Shown here one piece after another: positions 13,501 through 25,037 of a stretch of DNA of 64,000 bases. Source of the stretch: Toxotes chatareus (Eukaryota > Chordata > Actinopteri > Toxotidae); NCBI GenBank assembly GCA_016801885.1, contig CM028895.1, positions 2,287,001-2,351,000 on the forward strand. The letters are read 5' to 3'. The position numbers and the translations under genes are program-made. The notes under the pieces are model-generated. The model did not search any database. It had not been told where the DNA came from and saw only the letters and a program-made list of their open reading frames with translations. Numbering within the stretch: the first letter of the stretch is position 1; each line of letters begins with the position of its first letter.

Positions 13501-15005
13501 ATATGATCCAATATTAGCCAGTACAGACATGTTTGTCAGTCAGTGCACAAGTGTCAATACAGAGCAGCCTTTCAACAAAAATAAAACCTGCATATGTTTA
13601 GCTTGTCTATGTACACTGTACCTTAATATTACTTGAGGCTTTTGAACAATGACATTAATTCAGTGTTGTGGGAAAACAATGATTAAATTAACTGTAATCT
13701 TGCTTAAACTACAAAAAAAATTAAAAAAAAAAAAATAACAGCATTTAGCATTGAGAGACACGTCATTGATACTGCCAAGAGCTCCAACACTGAACTCTGT
13801 CCTTCACAATGATGTTCGTAACTTTTTTCAAGATGCGTTTAAAGGTCTTGAGTTTCAGTGACATGTGTGAAGAGCCTGTGTAGGACAGCAGCCCTAGGCC
13901 AGGTGTTATTCTGAGCAGGCAGCACCATAAACACACAAAGCTGCCATTTGTGTCACCTGACATTGACAGGTGGGTTTACTGGTTCCAGTTTGCTTGCTGG
14001 ACACCACAAAATGAAGGCAACTGGGGGCTGGGGCTTGGGGGAGGGGACAAGTAATCAAATGACAAGTCATATGACAATGCTTTGTATTGATAATACCTCA
14101 AAACAGAGCTGCTGTTATCTTTCTGATTGCATTTCATACAGAATGAAGTTAAAATCACTAACAATCCGTTAATGCAGGTCTTACAGGAATTTACAGTGTG
14201 TCTAGGTGCCTGGTAATGAGATGACAGTAACCTCATTCACTCTGTATTATTTTTGTTTTATTATTAATTATTTATTAATTTGGTTACCTGCTATGATTTA
14301 GCTAGATTCCTAAAAGAAGAATCGGTGGGTCATGTTTGAGTGTCGCTGTTAAATAGATTAAAGGTTAGATGTAGTCATTTTTCCTATGGGGTAACACAGG
14401 AGACATCAGTGAATCACATCCGGTATGCAACACACATCCACCACTTGACAAGACCGAGCGTTTAAGGCTGTGAAAAAGACCCAAACGGGTTTATCTGCAC
14501 GGCTCAGTTTGAGGATTTGACCAGAGTAACGTGCTAATCGTGTTGTTACCGCTTTTCTTCGAGGTGGTTCAAGAAAACAGGGCCGGTTTAAAAGGAACCT
14601 GCTGGCAATAAATCATTTTCTATCTCGGGTACGCCACCTCCTGGGTTTACAAATCGACTTAAAACACGATACCGCTCGCTTAAAAAAATAACAGCCGTGG
14701 TTTGAGACGACGAAAGTGGGTTTATCATCTGAAAAAAAAACGGCGGAAATTCGATTAGTTTTCAAGCTACGAGGTTTATTTATTAGCCAACTTCCCAACC
14801 CCCCACCCTCGGCCTGCACAACAGAACAACAACAATGGGTTTGGACTGATTGAATCCGTTGAACATATTTCATCCGGATTTGCCTTTCCGGTCAAGATAG
14901 CGGGTTTAATCTAGTTTATGTTAGGTTTAAAACTTACCCCCAAAATCCACAGGGACACCGGGGAGGTAGACTCGGAGGTTTGCTTCGTTCACTTGTGTCT
15001 CCCAT
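7594..15005 (-). CDS. zfand3: ZFAND3, A20/AN1-type zinc finger protein, with an apparent frameshift in exon 3
   Basis: Six coding exons on the minus strand: 14938-15005, 11571-11611, 9486-9675, 8304-8369, 8049-8219, 7594-7748, all with GT-AG borders. Exon 1 starts MGDTSERSKPPSLPP and, with exon 2, forms an A20-type finger (RCPCGFWG...NLCSKCF). Exons 5-6 form the AN1 finger (CYRCQTKLEL, CRCGYVFCMLHRLPEQHDC), and the protein ends GRSCQRIGEECS, as in vertebrate ZFAND3. ZFAND3 is a ubiquitin-domain-family zinc finger protein reported to act as a nuclear regulator in mammals. Summed exon length is 691 nt, one base too many. Exon 3 enters in the DIQKKQPGEDC frame, which stops at 9536-9538, whereas exon 4 needs the +1 frame in which exon 3 ends with SEQPSAEEPSP. 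Removing one base would give 229 aa (human 227). This is either a sequence error or a true lesion. Confidence 0.93.
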
Positions 15006-16782
15006 GACTTCCAACAAAAAAAAAACCCGATATGGAAACGCGAGGCTGGGGATGAGACCGGGGCCTGGTCGTTCAGCGAGGAAAAACGATCCGACACTCA
15101 AGTTAGACAAAAAAAGAAAGATAAATCTCCTCTTCGTTTTAAAGTCCACAAGTCGGTCAAAGAAAGGTGGCGAACTCGACCCGTTCCGACCGCAGAAAAA
15201 CCTCCTGCTAAGTGAAACAAAACGGCTCAGTTTGAACTGGAATAATTGAACGGCACTCAAAGCAATCAGCTGGACGTTCGGATGTTACGACCAACAAACG
15301 AAACGAGGGGGGGGGCGCCCGGTGTTTCACTCGACACCAAACAGCTTAGAAAAATCTCCAGCTGTCCGCCGATACAGTTAAAATACAATTAGAACGACAT
15401 TAAATACGTGGGAGGGTACGAGAAAAGAAAAAATAAATAGATAGACTGAGGCCTTCCCCTCGCAACGGTTCAGGACCACCCCTATTCACACGTCGCTGGC
15501 ACGAAGTATACTGGGCCGGAAACGCGTCCATCAAACCAGAAATGTCAATATTGCCCAACGAAACGAAGGTGCCGTAAAAAAAAAAAACAGACATGTAAAT
15601 CTATACAGCACGACCGAATCTTAGTTTAAAAAACAAACAAAAAAAACCCCACAAAAATAAAAATCGAGTGGCTCTATTCGCTTAAACTGAGTAGAAAGCG
15701 AGAATGTACAAGGGCCTGACTTTGCTCTGATCGCTGGCTGCGCTGTAATCCGTTTTACCAGATTACAGTGAAGTCTTAACTCTCGACATTTGTAATTAAC
15801 AAAAGAAAATAAAATCAACCTGAAATAGGAGTACACCACACCATTATCACTTTCATCAAGCAGGGGGACTGACATTTTATATACAGCTGTTGTGTAGTGA
15901 AAGGAAACTTCTTGAGAGACGGTGTCCACCTCACATTAAAATGCTGATTTTGCACAGGTATTCAACAGCATCTCTATATCCATGATATGTCAGCTGACAG
16001 GGTGAGGTTAACTCTCAACATGGTCTTAAGGCAAAAATGAGCTGTGGCTACTAACCCCCCTGTTTTCTCTGTGGGGCTGCAAAGGAAGTGTACAGTGAGT
16101 TTACTGGAGCATTTTCTCTGAAAACAGCTGCACCTGGAAATAACACTGATGAGAGAAGTGAGAGTGAACCGTGAAAATGCTTGATAATAATTATGCTGTT
16201 GATCACTTGCTACTGTATACAAATTCCACATAGGTTAAAAAAAAATTATTTCCACATCAGTACAACGGGTTTGCTATCCATCGCCTTCCTACATCTGATG
16301 TTCTTCTATCCCACTGTTGTGGTTAAAACCTCTTGGTTGCTGTTTCTGCAACCTTAGACAAACAACAAAGCAATTATTGGGGCAACAGAAACAAGACAAA
16401 GACGCTACGTGAGCTTCAAAAGAAGAAGGTTTTTTTTTTTTTCAAATGATTGATGACAAAGAAAAAACAGGTCCTAGGACAGAATTACACATCAACATAG
16501 CCCAAAGAGCTAGAAGGGCATGAGTGAGTGAAGCAAACAACAACATGTTGACTGATCAAACACCACTGCTGGTCTGTAACAGAAGACTAAACAGAGGACA
16601 GAGATCACTGTATTGCTTGTATCATAGACCTCCACCAGGTTTAACTGTAGTGATTCAGGCAAGAGGACAGGTGTGACCCCTCACAGCAATGGACATTAAT
16701 AAATGTCAGCTGTTTCCATAATCACATTTTGACAGGCAATATGCTGAACAAGAGGCAGTGAAATGCAATCACACAACAATGG

Positions 16783-16817
<35 letters not shown>

Positions 16818-18249
16818 GTAAAACTATACGCATATATAAAGTTAGATGGGGGATGGGGAGTGTGTTCTCTACATTACAGTGTAACCTGAACAAAGCCCTA
16901 TTTCAGTTCTCTGGTTTGTTATTAAAGAAGACTTCATCCAACTAATGTGTAATCTCCTAAAATACATAATGGGATGAGTAAAGAGGTTCATAGAAACGTC
17001 AGTATTTCACCCAGGGTAGTTAGGTATGTCAGATTATTTAACATCACACAAAAGGTTTCAAATAAAGGATATTTTCAGAGACAACTCAAAAGTGCAACAT
17101 CAGGACACAAGGGAAACCACAGCACTGTTAGCTTAATTTAAAAACAAACCTCCAAAAACACAAAAACACAGCTCAAACCAAATTAATTTAACATACAAAC
17201 AGAAAGATACCAAATCCAGCACCCCTGTATTTCAGTCAAAAGATCCAAGCTGCAACCTTTACTTCTGTATACTTGAGTAAAATAAAGTGCCAATAAACAG
17301 CTGCTCGTGTGTCTACAGTATATAAACTTTGTTCCAGGCAGCCGTAGTGCATACACAATTTGGTCCGAGCCTCTCAGCTCCAATTTTCAACAACCTAATT
17401 GATTTCCCCAATCATTTGTGCTAAACTATTCAAGTGCTTAAATACTAAATTAAGACACTTAATCAAATCTAGTCTTAGTTTTAGTGAGGTTTTTCTTGAG
17501 GTATAAATTTTAACTATCAAAAGGTCACACCAGATAAGGACCACAGATTTTGGTTTTGGGTGTGAAAGCCTGTCAACAAATACTCAACAGCTACTACTTA
17601 ATATGCAAATGCATAATTGGTTTAAGAGCAATTTGCATACAAATGCCACAGAACGCATTAGCTCCACAGCTTTGGCAAACCTTTCAAGAATTTAAATCCA
17701 AAGTTTGAAAAATACTTGACTGCTACTCTGTTAGCTTGATGGTATGAAAAATGAGTAGAGTCCTTTTAAGACAGTTTCTTAAAAAAATAGCTTGTTTAAG
17801 GATAAAATCCATTTCTTTTGGAAATATTAACTTGTAAAATTCAGATAGCAACTCCCACCCCCACCCTGGTCTTACTGCTCTTTGGCGGTACAGTATAACC
17901 ACATTTCAGTGTGTGCCTCATCTTTGGAGGAGTGAAGACTCCACTTGATTTTGAAGGGATAAAACTTGAATCTTAGTAGCTAAAAAAGTACCTTCACAAA
18001 AATGTATGAGCCAGTGGATGTAATATCTAACTTTCAGCTTCAAAACTGGGAAGACTGGAGCCCTAAATGCTGCTGCTACAGATAAACCAGTCTCTAATGT
18101 TATGACAGAAGGACTGTGGGTTATGACAATGAGACGATCGCCTTTAGCAGCGTTGTAGAAGTGCAGTCTGGATGATGAAGGCTGTGCAAAATGGCATTCA
18201 GAGGTCTCCCTTCCTCTCAGCACCTTCCAACACGGTGGTAACGGTGCTC
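15006..18249. other. ZFAND3 promoter/5' UTR and BTBD9 3' UTR/intergenic
   Basis: The first several hundred bases upstream of the ZFAND3 ATG are CpG-richer and probably hold its 5' UTR and promoter. The remainder, up to the BTBD9 stop at 18250, is AT-rich non-coding sequence, likely BTBD9 3' UTR in large part. I found no clear poly(A) signal to mark the boundary and no additional gene. Confidence 0.45.
16785..16815. repeat. (AT)n microsatellite
   Basis: About fifteen consecutive AT units in the non-coding region between BTBD9 and ZFAND3. Confidence 0.9.
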
Positions 18250-21200
18250 TTAATGATGGGACTGTGAGGACGATGATGAGGTGGAAGATGGCTGGGAGGG
18301 CAGCAGGCTGTGCGTGCGCGAAGGTCGGTGGGGCCGTGGCTGCTGGGAGGTGGCCCCCCCGTCAGACGAGGACAGGCCTGGACTGCCTTCATTGACCTCT
18401 GTGTCAAGTTGGGCCGGACACTCAAAGTGAACACAGTGGAACACCTGCAGAGACATAACAGTTAAACACTAACATGAAAAATCACCACCACAGATAAGAC
18501 TTCAATTCTACTAGTGACATGAAAGTCTGTGCATTTCAACAGCAACTCGTGATGGTAACAAGCAGTTAAGATACTGTGTTTCCTCTATTTATCCAGGAAG
18601 ATGTTAAAACAGTTCAGGTGCCCAGTGATTTATTGGAAAGTGGCTGAGAAAGATCAAATTGGCTGATGGATCATGATTGAAATATAGGTCCTATGCAAAA
18701 AGGGGCCAACAACACACAGATTTAGTTTTTGGTTTTAGGTTCTCTACAGTATTGAAAAACAAGCAAAAGAGAAGTCTGACAACCGCAGTGAGCAGTGTTT
18801 TCACCTCATTAGCAGTGTTGTGAGTCCCAACAATACGGATGAAGGAGGCGGGCTGCTTATCAAACTTCAAGGTCTGCCACGATCTGTAAGAGACAGCAGT
18901 AAAAACATCACAACAAAGATGTGAAACATTCTGACTTTATCTCTGTGTGTATGTTTTAATTACAACATGCATGTCTACTATGATCACATCTTCCTGATTA
19001 TTAACTTTATTACTGACTTTAAAGCAAAAGTTTGGTTTAACAGTAAACCTGGAGTTTTCTGTTAGTCTACCTAACTACAAGAGCAGCAGCTATTTAAACA
19101 CACATCTGTCAGAAATGAAGGCTCAATCAACAGTAGCTGGATTATACATCTGGTTCCTTATAATGAGACAGGCTTTTAAAAGAGAATGTGTACACAGAAC
19201 GTTATGGTAAAAAGAGGAAAAGTGGGAATAAATCAAGGAAAAGAAGTAAACAAAGAAGAAGCAGGAGCCTCACCGACATGCCACCTTGGTGCGGTCAACC
19301 ACCTTCGTCCACTGCTGCTGGTTGGTGGAGACTTCAATGTAATAACTGTAGGAGCGCTCGTCACAGTCCCAGAGCAGCAGCCTGACCAGACACAGCAAAG
19401 GGAGAAAAATGAACCCTGCTGACTCAATAATCAATAATCAATAATCACTGGGACGAGTTAATGCCATCTCACACTATAGATTAACATGACCACAGTTATA
19501 TCTGGAAATGATGGTGTTGACCATTTTGATTAATGCTGCAATAAATAGTGGGTAAATTTCACACAGAAGAAAAATACAACTGCAACTTTCTGCATTTTGT
19601 CTCAACACTGTCACAGTTTTAGTTTGTATCTGGTAAAATAAATGGACTTAATGCTCATATCCAGATTCTACGACTTCAATCTATGATGTTACACTAAAAC
19701 TGCAAATAAAGGTTTGCCACTGATTCTACTGTAATTATGGGGTAAAGAACAAAAGCTTGATTTATTACCAGTTATGGTTAGCGGTTAGCTCCTTTTTGAA
19801 TCATGTTCATATCCAATGTGGCCATATTTACCTTAAGGATCCAATAGAGTAGGGCTGAGCCAGCTGGATGACGATGGCTCCAGAACCCAGCTGATGGCAG
19901 GTGTACCCAGAGTCCCAGTCGTAGTTTCGTGTGTCACCGTTGAGCAAGGCATTTCTGCTACGGCTCACACCCTCGATGACACTGGCACAGGATGCGATGG
20001 TTGCCACATTCTCACCAGGCACTGCAGACGTGAAGCACAGGTTTAGAGACTCCTTTTGCCTTTGTCTGCATGGTTGGTATTTAGCTGCTTAACATTTATC
20101 CAGAACAGAGTGAGTGCAAACATAGAAGCTTTAAATTTCTAAATTACAAATATTACAAGCAACTTCGAGTAAAAATCAGAGATAAAGCATCAATGTAATG
20201 TGACACAATGCTTCAGCATCAAAGGAACAAACTCACTGGAAACAGACTACAAGTGCAGCGAAGACTCGGTTTCGACAACTCACCCGCAAGTCCATTCTCC
20301 AGGGTAAATGGGCGGTTGGTGAACATGCATTCAAAAGCCACGAGGTGGAAGACCTTGTTGACTGTGTTGTGTGTTCCCACAATGCGAACATACCTGAGAC
20401 AAAAAGAATCAGCATCAGATGAGAGTGAGCAGGAAAACCAACCACCTATAATCCAATCTTTAAACAGCCCGGAGAAAACTGACATGAAGGATTTAGCTGC
20501 ATTTTTTTAGAGGAATGATGGAGCAGGACCATCACTGCACTCCAGGCCTGACTCATATGTTCTGACATCCGTTTGGATGTTTACACACTGTTATCTTAAA
20601 CCAGGCATGCCCACAACACGTTACTCCAAATCTGGAGTGTCTCCAACTTTACCTAGATTTGTCTGACAAGGTGAGAACAAGCCTGTTTGAACTCAGGCAG
20701 CACCACACTACTGTAGAGGAATGCCTGAAAATATTCTTCTCTCCTCTGCCAAGCAAACATCAGTGTGCTTTGTAGAAACTGAGAATATAATCCAAATCAA
20801 CCATGGGCAACAATCTCAAAACACAATGTAATTGCTATGTACACAGAACACAGACGAGCCCTTAGTACTTGGCAAAAAACTACAGAGATGGAATCAGTTT
20901 GTTTTGACTTGTCCTGCCACCAAAATCTCAGCCTGGCAAGATGTCAGAACTGAGGCAACGTGAACATGCTAAAGTGCTGCAAAGTCAACTTTTCCTTAAT
21001 CGCTCAGTTGGTGTAACTGAACTGGGAGACAAATGGTTTAGCTTTGGTTTACCTGCAAACTTGTGGTGTGAAGTACAGATTCTGCCAAGAGCGGCAGAGA
21101 TACTTGGAATGGTCCACAACACGCACCCAGTCCAGCTCATCCATGGACACCTCAATGTAGTAGGAGTATGACCTTATACAATTAAAAAATAAAAAAATCT

Positions 21201-23114
21201 ATGTTAAATATTCAAATCCCACGTTGCTAGTTTGTAACTTTTTTGTTTGTCTTAGTAGAGTGAGACAAGCTTGTCTTACCGGCTGTCTCTGTCCCACAGC
21301 AGGAGGCGGATGTGGTTGATGATGAACGGTTGGCCCAGTTTGACCTGGATCCCAGCCCTGCCGTCCTCCTCGATGGGATGCCTGGAGAAGCCGTGGTCCA
21401 GGTCATAGTTCTGGGTGTCTCCATCCAGCAGCGCCGACTTCAGCTCGCCTTTCACCACCTGAGCTCCGTACTTCATGGTGGCGATGTTCTCCTCTGGTAC
21501 TGAAACCCCAGAAAAGAAAGGCATAAAATACACAGATAATACATATAGAAAGCTAAGGAATAAACTAATTGATTAAAATTTGATGTGATTCATAATAGTA
21601 GTAATGATAACAATTAGCAGGTGGAGCAGTAAGAGCACTGACTGAGCATTCCCCGATAGTTAAGGTCCATGTTGCGGCTCTCAGAGCGGGTCTTAATGGC
21701 ATCCAGCAGGTCGTCTGGGCTCAGAAGGCCGGATGGTCGCACCACGTTGAGCATCTCCGTCAGGGTCATGAGTGGCAGCCGAACTGCCGACATCACTTCC
21801 TGTGTGTCAGCCCCCTCCACGTGCTGCCGACACCAACGACACAAGGCCTGGAAGATCTCCTTCTCACTGGCAGCAAATGAGTCCCGGCTGACCACAGTCA
21901 AAAGAGCAGTCTGCAAACACAGGTGTGTCAATCAATCAGCTGTTTAAGGCAAAAATACCAAACACGTACTGACTGCAGTTTCTCACTGAATGAGCATCAC
22001 TGTAAATTAAATACTTGACAACAGAGTAGTTTTAAGATATCTGGGCCTGTAAAGTTTATGGAACAGTGTCAGGTGACATATGCTGGATGTTTTCATACAC
22101 AACTGCATTTAAGGCTGAGCTCCGCTTTGCTGTCTTACTGCCCAGATTATTCTTATGTTTCAAACCATATTTTATGATATAAAGAGGCATTAAGTCTATT
22201 CTAATGTGAAAATGAACTAGATACAATCCTGATTACAACTCTTCATACACCATTCCATCATCCTGCCACCTCTTACCTTAGAGAGCATGAGGAAGCCGTC
22301 AGAATTCAAAACTTCAGGTGCGTGTCTGTCCATATAGGCACAGCAGGCTGCACTGAGTGTGCTCAGAGAGTAGAGACTGGCTACATCAAACACCAAGCAG
22401 ACGTTGTTGGTGTGCAGGATGGTGCGGAGGAACTCAGAGGTGGAGTCCTCCAGCGGCTGCAGGCCGTAGCGGTGAGCCAGGCCCAGGAAGTCCAGCAGCA
22501 CCTCTTCCCGGGCAGAGCTGAGGCTGGCCCGGCCCGTGTACAGGTAGTGTAGCAGCATTGAGAAGGCTTCGGCGCGTGTCTCCTCCAGACACACCTCCGC
22601 CTGGGGCTGAGACTCTTTCATCCCACCATACAGCAGAGCCCTTAAAAAGCCAGAATAAGCAAAATGCTTAAGTGTTTATACTTTTTTTGAGTGGCTGTAA
22701 ATTTCCTACACTAAAATTTCCAGTCCCAGTCTTACAAGTTAATCTTTTTGCATTTAAGGAGCTGGAATGAAGAACTGTAAATATTAAGTGATTATCAAAA
22801 CCAAACAATGGATCACCTGATTTGTTTCAAACTACACATTCTGTTGATATTTGTACTGCAAAGAGGTAACTTCAGTCAGCTGCGAGTCTTTCCCAGCACG
22901 TTTCAGATCAAATCCAGACCATGAGTTACCTGAAATAGTGACAGCGAGCCGCCAGGATGACCCGGTGCGCCGGGAAACGCTTCCCCTCCACGATGAAGGT
23001 AACATCGCTGTACTCCTCACCGAGCACCAGGGCTCCCAGCTGCTCCGACAGCAGGTGGATGTGGTCGATCTCCGACACGGAGGCCAGTGGACGCAAAGGG
23101 TGACTGTTACTCAT
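18250..23114 (-). CDS. btbd9: BTBD9, BTB/BACK/discoidin-like domain protein
   Basis: Ten coding exons on the minus strand: 22930-23114, 22277-22640, 21643-21910, 21280-21499, 21053-21172, 20284-20393, 19832-20021, 19274-19381, 18805-18883, 18250-18444. Phases join without error to 1839 nt, 612 aa, the length of human BTBD9. The N-terminus MSNSHPLRPLASV leads into a BTB domain (about residues 30-100, YSDVTFIVEGKRFPAHR), then a BACK region (about 140-240, VRLPLMTLTEMLNVVRPSG). Two discoidin-like repeats follow (about 275-410 and 420-560), each with a YSYYIEVS-type strand and an RIVGTHNT motif. The Ser/His-rich tail ends SSSSSQSHH. BTB-BACK proteins of this type act as CUL3 ubiquitin-ligase adaptors, and human BTBD9 variants are linked to restless legs syndrome. 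It lies head-to-tail upstream of ZFAND3, as in human 6p21. Confidence 0.97.
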
Positions 23115-23640
23115 GGTCGACGAGTGCCACGGTCACATCTGACACAGGAATAAACACGTCAAACTTTAACGAAAACCGGAGGCACACAGCACGTAGCTAC
23201 TTGATGCTAAGTGTCAACTAGAAAGCCGTAAAATGCAACTGAAGGCGCAAACAAATTTAGACCAACGCTAGGTTGCTGCATTTTCCGCAGCGTGTGGTGT
23301 TAACATTTTTATAAAACAACTGAATTACCAGCCTAAAAATCCTCGATACGCGACGTCGTTAACTAGCCGAGCTGTGTTGTTTACAGCCGCTGCTGTCGCG
23401 GACATTTGACACCTGAACAAACGTTAGCTAACGGCTCAGATATGTCCTCTTTTCTCTGTTTTAAACTTACCGAGCAGCTCTCATTCACTTCTCTGTTTAA
23501 ATAAAGACGATTTAAAACAAACCAGTCGTCGCTGCTTTTCCACTGTGCATGAAAATTAAAGCACCAAATTCACAATTCTTTCATCACCACACCAGCGGAA
23601 ACTAACTCTGGCTCAACGGACAAACACTTCCGGGTCGAGA
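23115..23640 (-). promoter_or_regulatory. btbd9: BTBD9 5' UTR, non-coding first exon and promoter
   Basis: A minus-strand acceptor (TGTGTCAG|ATGTGACC) sits just upstream of the BTBD9 ATG. A good donor (GCTCG|GTAAGTTT) lies near 23470, suggesting a non-coding first exon from about 23471 to 23600. Next to its outer edge is an ETS-type motif (ACCCGGAAGTG on the minus strand, near 23630), a common element of TATA-less vertebrate promoters. Confidence 0.5.
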
Positions 23641-25037
23641 CGTTTTTCAAAATAAATGTTCCCCAGAAAGCGACGAAAGTATGTTTTTTAAAAGAAGATT
23701 GAAAAATCAAATTTTCAAAGTGCACATTTTAATATTATTTTATCTCATCAAGTGCCGAAGGATTATTTTACATTACATACAGTTTTGTAATCGTCAATCA
23801 TTAATACTGTTGTGATTATCCATAGCCTACTGTAAATCTGTTTTGTGGCCATATTCTGCAAACACAACATGTATTTCATGTATGCATGTCTGTCCGCCCT
23901 GGAAGAGGCATCCCTCCCTTGTTGTTCTTCCCGACGTATCTTTATTACTTTTTTTTTTTTTTTTTTTTTTTTCCAAATTTTCCAATTCCAATTTAATTTT
24001 TTTCAGACGGAGAGTTTCTCCTTGTCTGATTTGTGGGCGAAAGGTTGTTCTGCTAAACACTGTTAAAGTCCATGAGGCAACTTTGTGATTTGTGATATAA
24101 ATAATAAATAAAAATAAAATAGAGATATAAAATCTGACTTGACTTGATTTAATTATTAATTAAAGTCTTAAATACACTATCCAACTCCTCTCCTAGTACG
24201 CAAACACTGTATTTACAGTAAAAACAGTTTCAAGGTCTTTGTACCTGAGTATTTTTATTGTGATGCTACTGATTAAATGCTACTGAATACAGGGAACAGT
24301 GTAGTTTTTACTGCACTGCAAGTTATAGTTACCGGTTACTTTGCCCATTAAGATTTTAAAAATCCATTGTGAGAATAAGAAATACAAATACATTTAAATA
24401 CCAGTGCATATAAAATAAGAATTAGCTACAAAAAGTGCCAAATGAAACATTAAAAAGCTGCTAACATTATAATGATCCATTGATCCACCAATGCCGAATT
24501 CAGCTGAACGGTGCACACATCAGCTCTGGTCAATAGTGTAAACCTCTTGACATTTCACCTACAGGTGGCACTACAGCAACAATAATAAATGTGCCTAACG
24601 GTTTGCACAATTGTTTCTTGTACCCAAGCCCAATTATCTGAGGCTAGAATTTGAATATTCTCTGGATCAAAACTTATTCAAATGTACAATATCAGTCCAG
24701 TGAACCAGTTCATGAAAAACAACAGTCCCATCAGAAATTTTGCCAGTGTGAGGCTAATTATCTCCACTTTTGCCTGGTACTGTATGAGAGCTGAGTTTAT
24801 GAAACTCTGCAGCTGCCCCACACTCTGGGGATTTTTACAGCAGAATATCCTGAAAATAATCACAAAAAAAAAACCCAGTCAAATACTGAGAAATCACACT
24901 ATATATCAGTATAACTAAATATAACTGATCAGTCATCAGTGCAAAATAACTGTGGTGATATAAATTGTAAATGTATTGTTTTATCATATGTTTGGTTTGT
25001 TGATGGTAGCGTAGAGGTCACAGGGATCAGCGGAGGC
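23641..25037. other. Intergenic, no gene seen
   Basis: AT-rich sequence with a long poly(T) tract near 23950-23972 and short AT-rich low-complexity segments near 24090-24170. No exon with conserved coding character was found on either strand. Confidence 0.5.
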